A DNA stretch of 64,000 nt from Gammaproteobacteria bacterium (GTDB lineage: Bacteria; Pseudomonadota; Gammaproteobacteria; GRL18), in assembly GCA_015488755.1 (NCBI GenBank), contig WFNB01000104.1:1-64000 (forward strand). Reading direction: 5' to 3'. Under the pieces are notes generated by a model. The model searched no databases. It saw nothing but the letters and a program-made list of their open reading frames with translations, and was not told where the DNA came from. Both the position numbers and the translations under genes were made by a program. Within the stretch, counting starts at the first letter, position 1; each line of letters begins with the position of its first letter. Positions 56,913 through 64,000 of the stretch are shown here, one piece after another.

Positions 56913-57851
56913 TTAGTTACTTCCTGGTTCAAATCGTAAATTCATTTCTTTAAATTCTTCAAAAATAGCACGCTCTGAGGGCACAGGCAATGGTTCTGCC
57001 TTGCTCACTGCGATTTCTACTGAGCGATCAAATAATAAGTTGCCGCTACTTTTTATTACCTTAGCCGATAACACTCGACCATTGGGTAACACAGTAATAT
57101 GTATCGTACATTGCAAACCGGAGGGGGCATTTAAGGGTTGTCGCCAGTTACGTTCTATTTTTTGTACTATCATAGCTACGTGGCGATTAATTACCCCTTT
57201 ACTACGGCGTTTAAATGCCTCTTCATCACGCTCTTGCTGACGTTTGAGTTCAGCCTGACGTTTTTGTTCTGCTTGACGCTGTTTTCTCTGTGCTTCTTGT
57301 TGGGCTTTTTTTTGCTTCGCTTCTTTGATACGTTGCTTTTCTTGCTCTGCTTTTCTTTTAAGCTCTGCTTTTTTCTTGAGTTCCGCTTTTTGAGCCGCTA
57401 ATTTTTTGGCCTTCAGCTTCTTGGCTTCGGCAATTTTCTTTGCCTTAGCTGCCTCTGCCTTTTTCTTGGCTAGTGCTCTTTTGTTTGCTTCAGCCGCCTT
57501 TTTAGCCTTAAGCTCAGCGGCCTGTTTACGTTTTAGTGCTTCTGCTTGACGTTTTTTGTCTTTCTTTTTTTGAATTTCTAATTGCTTTTTCTTTTCTTGT
57601 TGTGCTTTTTTACGTGCTTGTTGTTGCGCTATTTTGCGTTTCTGAGCACGTTTTTTTTCAGCAATTTTATCAATTTCTGCCTGATAGCTATTCGCATCCA
57701 CTGAAGAGACTTGAATGATCTCTCCTTGCTCAGCAACAATTTTCTCTACTTTATTGCTCTGCCAGCTCATAAATAAGGCACTAAATAACACAATATGCAA
57801 CATAACAGCACCCAAAAAGGCTCGTTTATTTTCTGTTATCCAATTAAGCAT
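56913..57851 (-). CDS. tolA: Cell envelope integrity protein TolA
   Basis: 312 residues. One N-terminal membrane span (about 9-30) precedes a long Lys/Ala/Glu-rich helix (about 60-215, KKAEAAKAKKIAEAKKLKAK type). The globular C-terminal domain has IERNWRQPLNAPSGLQCTI and VSKAEPLPVPSE. It links the TolQR motor with TolB/Pal across the periplasm. The low-complexity helix gives rise to long shadow frames on the other strand. Confidence 0.95.
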   Translation of the reverse strand: MLNWITENKRAFLGAVMLHIVLFSALFMSWQSNKVEKIVAEQGEIIQVSSVDANSYQAEIDKIAEKKRAQKRKIAQQQARKKAQQEKKKQLEIQKKKDKKRQAEALKRKQAAELKAKKAAEANKRALAKKKAEAAKAKKIAEAKKLKAKKLAAQKAELKKKAELKRKAEQEKQRIKEAKQKKAQQEAQRKQRQAEQKRQAELKRQQERDEEAFKRRSKGVINRHVAMIVQKIERNWRQPLNAPSGLQCTIHITVLPNGRVLSAKVIKSSGNLLFDRSVEIAVSKAEPLPVPSERAIFEEFKEMNLRFEPGSN

Positions 57852-57876
57852 ATCGGCTATTTACCCCACACAGCAT

Positions 57877-58314
57877 TTAGTTTTTATTGCTCTGTTCATC
57901 TAACGATTGGGTCATCAGACCCACATTAGGAATACCCGCTCGACTTAATAAAGTTAACGCATCCATAATGTAGAGGTATTTTACTTCTTTATCACCAGCA
58001 ACTAAAACAGATAATTTTGGCAACTCCAGTAACTTATTTTTTATTTGTGCTAAAAGTTCGTTACGAGCCACTGCCTTTTCTTTACCCGTACCGATAGTCA
58101 AATAAAGATTGCCATCAACATCCACTTTAACAATGACTGTTTCGGTTGGTTTTGGTGGCGCTAAATTTGACTCATCGGTCTGTGGCAAATCAACCTTAAC
58201 CCCTTGTGTGAGTAAGGGGGTAGAAATCATAAAGATGACTAATAAGACCATCATGACATCAATATAGGGCACTACATTGATCTCGGCCATTGGTTTGCGG
58301 CGTTTGCGTGCCAT
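57877..58314 (-). CDS. tolR: Tol-Pal system protein TolR
   Basis: 145 residues of the ExbD/TolR family. MAEINVVPYIDVMMVLLVIFMI carries the conserved Asp of the proton channel in the single membrane span. The periplasmic domain ends in LLSRAGIPNVGLMTQ. The start overlaps tolQ by one base. It works with TolQ as the proton-driven motor. Confidence 0.96.
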   Translation of the reverse strand: MARKRRKPMAEINVVPYIDVMMVLLVIFMISTPLLTQGVKVDLPQTDESNLAPPKPTETVIVKVDVDGNLYLTIGTGKEKAVARNELLAQIKNKLLELPKLSVLVAGDKEVKYLYIMDALTLLSRAGIPNVGLMTQSLDEQSNKN

Positions 58315-58985
58315 TAGGTACGTACCTGACGGTTAAGCAGGTTAGAAAATTCTTCCATAAAACCATCATAGCGAGCTTCTAACCGCTCCACACCGTAGGA
58401 AAAACGGTTATAGGCAATCACCGCAGGAATAGCGGCAAATAGACCCATGGCGGTAGCAATTAACGCCTCTGCAATACCCGGTGCGACCATAGCCATAGTC
58501 GCCTGTTCAACCTGTCCCAAGGCAATAAAGGCGTTCATGATCCCCCAAACGGTACCAAATAAACCAACATAAGGGCTAGTAGAACCCACAGTTGCCAGAA
58601 AAGCCAAACCGGATTCAACTCGATCCACTTCACGATTAAGGGTAACCCGCATCGCACGCTGCGAGCCTTCTAGTACGGCATCACCATCCATGCCCGGTTG
58701 TTTATGCAGTTTGGCGTATTCACGAAAGCCGGCCTCAAAAATACTGGCCATTCCTTGAGCATCTTTGCGTTGAGACAAGGCTTTATATAAATCAACCAAA
58801 TCGGCACCCGACCAAAAACGACGTTCAAATAAATTGGCTTCATCCTTGGCTTTTTTTAATAGTTTCCATTTTTGAATGATCATGGTCCAAGCAATGAGTG
58901 AAGCTAATAATAAGCCCAACATCACAATCTGTACCACGGCACTGGCATTGAGAACAAGAGAAAGAATTGACATTTCAGAGTGCAT
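58314..58985 (-). CDS. tolQ: Tol-Pal system protein TolQ
   Basis: 223 residues of the ExbB/TolQ family with three membrane spans. The signature STSPYVGLFGTVWGIMNAF and the third span with MVAPGIAEALIATAMGLFAAIPAV are intact. It forms the pentameric part of the proton channel with TolR. Confidence 0.96.
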   Translation of the reverse strand: MHSEMSILSLVLNASAVVQIVMLGLLLASLIAWTMIIQKWKLLKKAKDEANLFERRFWSGADLVDLYKALSQRKDAQGMASIFEAGFREYAKLHKQPGMDGDAVLEGSQRAMRVTLNREVDRVESGLAFLATVGSTSPYVGLFGTVWGIMNAFIALGQVEQATMAMVAPGIAEALIATAMGLFAAIPAVIAYNRFSYGVERLEARYDGFMEEFSNLLNRQVRT

Positions 58986-59012
58986 TAAAAGTATTCCATT
59001 AGATAATAAGCG

Positions 59013-59441
59013 CTAAGATAAAAGTGATTGGGAAAATTTTTCATAAATGACTTTAGGCAGTGGACTTGGTCGCTTTTTTGCCAAACTCAAACTAACAATT
59101 TTCACCGTTGCCTGAGTCAGTATTTGTTCATTGTCTGCATCTGTGCCTTGCTTAACAATCACTTGCTTAAAAATAATGCTGGCTCTGGCTAATTTTTCAA
59201 TATGAGTTTTCACCACTAAGGCCTCATTAAATAAGGCTGGTTTAATATAGTCAATCGACAAGGAATGCACGACAAACACAAGACTATGTTGCTTAATAAT
59301 ATCATCTTGTTCTAAGCCCATAGCACGTAGCCATTCTGTCCTTGCCCGTTCCATGAAGTTTAAATAGTTTGAGTGATAAACAACCCCACCACTATCTGTA
59401 TCCTCATAGTAGACTCTAATTGGCCAAATAAATTCATTCAA
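59013..59441 (-). CDS. ybgC: Acyl-CoA thioesterase YbgC (tol-pal associated)
   Basis: 142 residues, hot-dog fold of the 4-hydroxybenzoyl-CoA thioesterase type. The motif VYYEDTDSGGVVYHSNYLNFMERARTEW includes the catalytic Asp. It is the usual first gene of tol-pal operons and acts on acyl-CoA or acyl-ACP in phospholipid metabolism. Confidence 0.94.
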   Translation of the reverse strand: MNEFIWPIRVYYEDTDSGGVVYHSNYLNFMERARTEWLRAMGLEQDDIIKQHSLVFVVHSLSIDYIKPALFNEALVVKTHIEKLARASIIFKQVIVKQGTDADNEQILTQATVKIVSLSLAKKRPSPLPKVIYEKFSQSLLS

Positions 59442-59465
59442 TGTCTTAACCTTTAATAGAATAGT

Positions 59466-60473
59466 TTAGGATTTTTTAGCCACCGAACCAAAGTGTAAAT
59501 ACGCTAAATCTGTGGCAATACGACCTCTCGGGGTGCGCATAATATAGCCTTGTTGAATTAAAAAAGGCTCTAAAACATCTTCAATCGTGCCTTTTTCTTC
59601 ACTAATAGCCGCCGCTAGATTATCCACACCCACAGGCCCACCATCAAATTTTTCGATGATACTTAATAATAATTTGCGATCCATCATATCAAAGCCCATG
59701 GGGTCTACTTCAAGCATGGTTAAGGCGCTATCAGCAACAACACTATCAACCACGCCATCGGCCTTTATTTGTGCATAGTCTCTTACTCGTCTGAGCAGTC
59801 GATTGGCAATGCGTGGTGTGCCACGAGAGCGTTTGGCAATTTCTTGGGCACCTTGGGCTTCAATTTCAATACCCATAATACTGGCTGAACGAGAAACAAT
59901 ATGGGTTAAGTCGTCTGTTGAGTAAAATTCTAGCCGTTGCACAATGCCAAAACGATCCCGTAAAGGCGAGGTTAATAAACCTGCCCGAGTGGTCGCACCA
60001 ATTAGGGTAAAAGGGGGTAAGTCCAGTTTGATAGAACGGGCAGCAGGTCCTTCACCAATCATTATATCTAATTGATTGTCTTCCATTGCTGGGTATAAGA
60101 CTTCTTCAACAATGGCACTGAGGCGGTGAATTTCATCAATAAAGAGTACATCACCTTCTTCAAGGTTGGTCAATAAGGCGGCTAAATCACCAGGTCGTTC
60201 TAATACGGGTCCAGAAGTCTGACGTAAATTAACGCCCATTTCATTGGCGATGATATTAGAGAGTGTGGTTTTACCCAAACCCGGTGGACCAAAAATTAAG
60301 ACATGATCCAAGGCCTCATTGCGTTTTCTGGCGGCTGGAATAAAAATTTCCATTTGCTCACAAACTGCCGGTTGGCCAACATACTCTTTTAGCGTTTTAG
60401 GGCGGATGGCACGATCCGCTTGATCTTCATGTTGTGTCTCTATGGCAGAAATAATACGTTCACTATCTAGCAT
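59466..60473 (-). CDS. ruvB: Holliday junction branch migration ATPase RuvB
   Basis: 335 residues. The AAA+ module has Walker [10 protein letters not shown], Walker [10 protein letters not shown], sensor [18 protein letters not shown], and the C-terminal winged helix with [12 protein letters not shown]. It forms the hexameric motor that drives branch migration with RuvA. It is 3 bases after ruvA and 24 bases before ybgC, so the ruv and tol genes may be one transcript. Confidence 0.97.
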   Translation of the reverse strand: MLDSERIISAIETQHEDQADRAIRPKTLKEYVGQPAVCEQMEIFIPAARKRNEALDHVLIFGPPGLGKTTLSNIIANEMGVNLRQTSGPVLERPGDLAALLTNLEEGDVLFIDEIHRLSAIVEEVLYPAMEDNQLDIMIGEGPAARSIKLDLPPFTLIGATTRAGLLTSPLRDRFGIVQRLEFYSTDDLTHIVSRSASIMGIEIEAQGAQEIAKRSRGTPRIANRLLRRVRDYAQIKADGVVDSVVADSALTMLEVDPMGFDMMDRKLLLSIIEKFDGGPVGVDNLAAAISEEKGTIEDVLEPFLIQQGYIMRTPRGRIATDLAYLHFGSVAKKS

Positions 60474-60476
60474 AGC

Positions 60477-61091
60477 TTATCTAACTGTATTTTTTAATGC
60501 TTGTTTAATAAGCGATTCACTGCTTTGGGCATTGGTATCTAATTTGCTGATCATTTTACTGGCCTCTACTGGCTTATAACCCAGAGCAATTAAGGCGCTG
60601 GTGGCTTCGCTTATAATATCCTGTTCTGTATTAATATAGTCTGAACCAGTCGAGGTTTTAGTGGTTTCTAATGATTCATTGCTCTGCCAGTCTTTAAGGC
60701 GATCTTTCATTTCAATAATCAATCGCTGTGCGGTTTTTTTACCAATACCGGGTAAACGTATCAAACCACTTTCATCGTTATTATTCACCACTTGCACAAA
60801 TTCATCGGCACTGATCCCTGAAAGAATGGTAATAGCAAGCTTAGGGCCAACACCATTGACTTTAATCAAACTTCTAAAGAGTAGGCGTTCAGACTCACTA
60901 AAAAAACCATACAATAATTGGGCATCTTCACGGACGATCATGTGAATAAGTAGAACAACGGGTTGTTCTAACTCAGGCAATTGATAAAAGGTGCTCATAG
61001 GGGCTTGCACTTCATAGCCCACACCATGAATATCTATCATTAATAAAGGCGGTTGTTTGTGAATTAATATACCGGATAAGCGCCCAATCAT
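60477..61091 (-). CDS. ruvA: Holliday junction-binding protein RuvA
   Basis: 204 residues. It starts MIGRLSGILIHKQPPLLMID as usual. Two helix-hairpin-helix motifs (LIKVNGVGPKLAITILS and LIRLPGIGKKTAQRLIIEM) and the C-terminal RuvB-binding domain (SALIALGYKPVEASKMI) are present. It binds the junction as a tetramer. Confidence 0.97.
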   Translation of the reverse strand: MIGRLSGILIHKQPPLLMIDIHGVGYEVQAPMSTFYQLPELEQPVVLLIHMIVREDAQLLYGFFSESERLLFRSLIKVNGVGPKLAITILSGISADEFVQVVNNNDESGLIRLPGIGKKTAQRLIIEMKDRLKDWQSNESLETTKTSTGSDYINTEQDIISEATSALIALGYKPVEASKMISKLDTNAQSSESLIKQALKNTVR

Positions 61092-61117
61092 AGTCTGTCC
61101 TGATTCATTGAATTAAC

Positions 61118-61699
61118 TTATAGGGTGAAGCGTTTTTTACGCCGACCCCGAATAGCACCTAACACGTCAGCCGGATAGCGTTCACTGGCTTTGCTTGTTA
61201 GCTCGGTCATGGTTTTTCTGGTATTGGCATGGCATAGAGCAATCGCCAAGGCATCGGCCGCATCAGATTGTGGCATCTCGTTTAAGTTCAATAAAATTTT
61301 GACCATGTGCTGAACTTGAGCCTTGGCTGCATGACCTTTGCCCACAATAGCTTGCTTAACCTGATTGGCGGTATATTCTGCCACCGGAATATTATCCATA
61401 GTCACCGCACAAATAGCTGCTCCCCGCGCTTGTCCAAGTTTTAAGGCTGAATCGGGGTTACGTGCTAAAAATACATTTTCAATGGCCATTTCATCGGGTG
61501 ACCATTGTTGTACCACCATTCGGACATCATCAAAAATAATTTTTAATCGGGGGGGCAAGGCGCCACCACCTGTTTTAATCGTGCCACATTCTAAAAAACG
61601 AAGCCGATTACCTGAGGATTCTATGAGACCATAGCCTGTTTTTAAGGAACCGGGATCAATACCCAGTATAATAGCGGTGCTTGGCGTACTTAAGCTAAT
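61118..61699 (-). CDS. ruvC: Holliday junction resolvase RuvC, probable ATT start
   Basis: 193 residues if it starts at ATT 61699. Catalytic residues are in IILGIDPGSLKTGYGLI (Asp), MAIENVFLARN (Glu) and SDAADALAIALCH (Asp, Asp). The frame has no ATG, GTG or TTG between an upstream in-frame stop (TGA) and a TTG at 61558 that is after the first catalytic Asp. The ATT has AAGGA 7 bases upstream (61711-61707), the best ribosome site in the region. The C-terminus is about 15-20 residues longer than usual and basic. It cuts Holliday junctions together with RuvAB, the next genes. Confidence 0.88.
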   Translation of the reverse strand: MSLSTPSTAIILGIDPGSLKTGYGLIESSGNRLRFLECGTIKTGGGALPPRLKIIFDDVRMVVQQWSPDEMAIENVFLARNPDSALKLGQARGAAICAVTMDNIPVAEYTANQVKQAIVGKGHAAKAQVQHMVKILLNLNEMPQSDAADALAIALCHANTRKTMTELTSKASERYPADVLGAIRGRRKKRFTL

Positions 61700-61711
61700 G
61701 AGGTTTTCCTT
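61697..61711 (-). promoter_or_regulatory. Ribosome site and ATT start codon of ruvC
   Basis: AAGGA at 61711-61707, 7-base spacer, ATT at 61699-61697. It decides the start of ruvC because no standard start codon is available before the first catalytic motif. Confidence 0.65.
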
Positions 61712-61771
61712 GCTAATGCAAAGGGGGCTGGCTAATAACGATCAACCCCTGATACGATAACTCTTGAATAA

Positions 61772-61840
61772 CAAAAAATTAGCACAAATGATTTTAAAGT
61801 ATTTTTTATGTTATTTAAAACCATTCGTGCTAATTTTTTT
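61772..61840. terminator. Terminator between yebC and ruvC
   Basis: A 20-bp stem: 61779-61798 against 61814-61833. In the minus-strand RNA the two mismatches are G-U pairs, so the stem is complete, and six T follow. On the plus strand a run of seven T also follows. It separates yebC from the ruv genes. Confidence 0.82.
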
Positions 61841-61895
61841 GGCTGTGGCACTTCTAAATCAGATGTAACTAATAACTGTTTCTTGTAAGCTGTTT

Positions 61896-62648
61896 TTATT
61901 CTTGCGCTAGTTGCGCCATAACCTCATCTGAAAATTCAGAATTTGAATAAACATTTTGCACATCGTCTAAGTCTTCAAGCATATCCACTAAACGCATCAC
62001 TTTTTGGGCATCATCAATACTGAGATCAACACTGGTGGAAGCCTTCATGGTTACTTCTGCCATTTCAGGTTCAAAACCTGCGGCTACCATAGCATCTTTA
62101 ACATCCATAAAATCATCAGCCGAAGTGATGACGTCAATGGAACCATCATCATTGCTTTCAACATCCTCAGCACCGGCATCTAAAGCCGCTTCCATAATGG
62201 CATCTTCATCACTGCCCGTGGGGTAGCTTAAAATACCAATTTTACTAAATAGATAAGAAACCGAGCCATCTGTGCCTAGGTTACCACCTGACTTAGTAAA
62301 GGCATGACGAACTTCGGCAACGGTGCGATTACGATTATCGGTCAGACAATCGACCATCACCGCAACACCATTGGGACCATAGCCTTCATAACGAATTTCA
62401 TCAAAGTTATCACCATCGGTATCACCTGCACCACGCTTAATAGCACGTTCAACGGTATCTCGTGTCATATTGGCACGTAATGATTTATCAACAATTGCCC
62501 GTAAACGTGGATTGGCATCGGCATCACCACCGCCTAAACGAGCAGCTACCGTAATTTCACGGATAAGTTTGGTGAATAATTTTCCTCGCTTGGCATCCTG
62601 ACCTTTTTTACGATGTTGGATGTTTGCCCATTTACTATGACCCGCCAT
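61896..62648 (-). CDS. yebC: YebC/PmpR family transcriptional regulator
   Basis: 250 residues, the normal length. [21 protein letters not shown] and the acidic middle ([23 protein letters not shown]) are diagnostic. It is a DNA- or ribosome-associated protein of broad occurrence; recent work links the family to translation of proline stretches. It lies between aspS and ruvC as in many gammaproteobacteria. Confidence 0.96.
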   Translation of the reverse strand: MAGHSKWANIQHRKKGQDAKRGKLFTKLIREITVAARLGGGDADANPRLRAIVDKSLRANMTRDTVERAIKRGAGDTDGDNFDEIRYEGYGPNGVAVMVDCLTDNRNRTVAEVRHAFTKSGGNLGTDGSVSYLFSKIGILSYPTGSDEDAIMEAALDAGAEDVESNDDGSIDVITSADDFMDVKDAMVAAGFEPEMAEVTMKASTSVDLSIDDAQKVMRLVDMLEDLDDVQNVYSNSEFSDEVMAQLAQE

Positions 62649-62718
62649 AGAAACCTCATTTATTGATTGTCTTAATTAACTGGCTCAGTTAATACACACG
62701 ATTATTACTCATTACTTA

Positions 62719-64000
62719 CTAGGATTCAGTAACGGTACTGGGAATTTCACGTTTTTTAATGCCTAATTCTTTTAACTGTGCCGCACTCACGTCTGAGGGG
62801 GCTGATGTCAGCAAACAGGCAGCTGATTGTGTCTTTGGAAATGCCATGACTTCACGAATCGAACTAGCGCCGGTCATCAACATGATCAAACGATCCAAAC
62901 CAAAGGCAATCCCTGCATGAGGCGGACAACCAAATTTTAAAGCATCTAATAAGAAACCAAATTTATCTTCTGCTTCTTTATCACTGATGCCGAGTAATTT
63001 GAACACGCTGGTTTGCATTTCTTGCTTATGAATACGCACCGAGCCACCGCCTAGTTCAGTACCATTTAGAATCATATCATAGGCTCTGGATAAGCTCTCA
63101 CCTGGATTGTCGAGTAAATCCTGAGGCTTGTCGCTATTAGGCGAGGTAAATGGGTGGTGTAAGGCATTCCAACGCTGAGCACCTTCATCGTATTCAAACA
63201 TAGGGAAGTCAACTACCCATAATGGCTGCCAGCCATGTTTGACCAAATCAAGGTCTTGCGCCACTTTAATACGCAATGCGCCTAAGGCTTCATTAACCAC
63301 TTTAGTTTTGTCTGCCCCAAAGAAAATTAGATCGCCATCTTGAGCACCGGTGCGCTCTAAAATAATAGTTAATGATTCATCTGGAATGAATTTAACAATC
63401 GGCGATTGCAAGCCTTCACGCCCTGCTGCCTTGTCATTCACTTTAATGTAAGCCAAGCCACGAGCACCATAAATAGCGACATATTTGGTGTATTCATCAA
63501 TTTGCTTACGGGTTAACGCAGAGCCATTAGGGATGCGCAAAGCCGTTACTCGGCAGTCTGGATTTTTAGCCGGTGCTGAGAACACTTTAAAATCAACATC
63601 CGTTAGTACATCAGCCACTTCAACTAATTCTAAATCAATACGTAAATCAGGCTTATCACTACCATAGCGATTCATCGCTTCGGCATAGGTCATACGTGGA
63701 AATGGATTGGGTAATTGTTGCTCTAATGACTTAGCAAAGACAGTGCGGATCATATCTTCCATCATGTCCATTAATTGATCTTCTTGCATAAAAGAAGTTT
63801 CAATATCCAATTGGGTAAATTCTGGCTGACGATCAGCGCGCAAATCTTCATCACGGAAGCAACGGGTGACTTGATAATAACGATCCATACCCGACATCAT
63901 TAATAGTTGCTTAAATAATTGTGGCGACTGTGGCAAAGCAAAAAACTCACCCTGATGAGTTCGGCTAGGCACTAAGTAATCTCGTGCGCCTTCTGGTGTT
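62719..64000 (-). CDS. aspS: Aspartyl-tRNA synthetase, C-terminal part (5' end outside window)
   Basis: The frame is open to the end of the window (the last bases translate [14 protein letters not shown]), so the gene starts beyond 64000. About 427 of roughly 590 residues are present. Class II motif 2 ([24 protein letters not shown]) and motif 3 ([15 protein letters not shown]) and the bacterial GAD insertion domain are visible. It charges tRNA-Asp. Confidence 0.97.
   Translation of the reverse strand, partial: TPEGARDYLVPSRTHQGEFFALPQSPQLFKQLLMMSGMDRYYQVTRCFRDEDLRADRQPEFTQLDIETSFMQEDQLMDMMEDMIRTVFAKSLEQQLPNPFPRMTYAEAMNRYGSDKPDLRIDLELVEVADVLTDVDFKVFSAPAKNPDCRVTALRIPNGSALTRKQIDEYTKYVAIYGARGLAYIKVNDKAAGREGLQSPIVKFIPDESLTIILERTGAQDGDLIFFGADKTKVVNEALGALRIKVAQDLDLVKHGWQPLWVVDFPMFEYDEGAQRWNALHHPFTSPNSDKPQDLLDNPGESLSRAYDMILNGTELGGGSVRIHKQEMQTSVFKLLGISDKEAEDKFGFLLDALKFGCPPHAGIAFGLDRLIMLMTGASSIREVMAFPKTQSAACLLTSAPSDVSAAQLKELGIKKREIPSTVTES

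Noticed and set aside
57001..57718. Several Phe/Leu/Cys-rich plus-strand frames
   Set aside because: They are antisense readings of the Lys/Ala/Glu-rich helix of tolA; hydrophobicity is an artefact of complementing AAA/GCT/GAG codons.

Overview
The window is 64 kb of a bacterial chromosome, AT-rich by eye and densely coded, with no phage, plasmid, insertion sequence or CRISPR array that I can see. The gene set (tolQRAB-pal-cpoB, ruvCAB, yebC, aspS, rapA, clpSA, efp/epmA/epmB, monomeric isocitrate dehydrogenase) is that of a gammaproteobacterium. The energy genes point to a sulfur oxidiser: a cytoplasmic sulfite dehydrogenase of the SoeABC type (4.6-9.4 kb), dissimilatory adenylylsulfate reductase AprBA (47.9-50.4 kb), an adjacent inorganic pyrophosphatase and two multihaem c-type cytochromes. 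I cannot place it to genus from sequence alone.

Layout. 0-3 kb: end of a BatB-like gene, batD, stand-alone mnmD. 3-4.6 kb: two divergent pseudopilin genes. 4.6-9.4 kb: soeABC on the minus strand, with an FNR-type box and -10 element placed as in a class II activated promoter. 9.7-12.6 kb: tcdA, a palindromic element flanked by a 10-bp direct repeat, a small membrane protein and a copper-delivery trio (PCuAC, Sco, a periplasmic partner). 12.7-21.2 kb: rapA, DAHP synthase, pentahaem cytochrome, icd, a small unknown, infA. 21.4-24.1 kb: clpA/clpS. 24.4-31.8 kb: a 947-residue coiled-coil protein with one membrane span and a C-terminal SPOR domain, then an HD-GYP regulator and a hybrid sensor kinase. 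32.1-33.3 kb: two unknown genes. 33.3-38.5 kb: dsbB, a TlpA-like thioredoxin, a parvulin and a seven-haem lipoprotein cytochrome. 38.9-41.7 kb: EF-P and both beta-lysylation enzymes. 41.8-46.6 kb: htpG with a heat-shock promoter, phosphoglucomutase, riboflavin synthase and a small membrane protein. 47-53.7 kb: DUF4126 protein, aprBA, ppa, SseB-like protein, a lipoprotein and a cation/proton antiporter. 53.8-64 kb: tRNA-Lys, the complete tol-pal operon, ruvCAB, yebC and the 3' part of aspS.

How the genes work together. AprBA (sulfite to APS) and SoeABC (sulfite to sulfate) are the two known cytoplasmic routes of sulfite oxidation. Pyrophosphatase is relevant to the ATP-sulfurylase step that follows or precedes APS. 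Sat, Dsr, Sox and the Apr membrane partners (AprM or QmoABC) are not in the window. The DsbB/TlpA/parvulin genes beside the seven-haem lipoprotein look like a dedicated folding set for that cytochrome. The Sco/PCuAC trio implies copper-containing terminal oxidases encoded elsewhere.

The points I consider most worth checking are the FNR-type promoter of soeABC, the coiled-coil SPOR protein, the cytochrome-folding cluster, and the probable ATT start codon of ruvC. I find no wholly new multi-gene system that I can defend.
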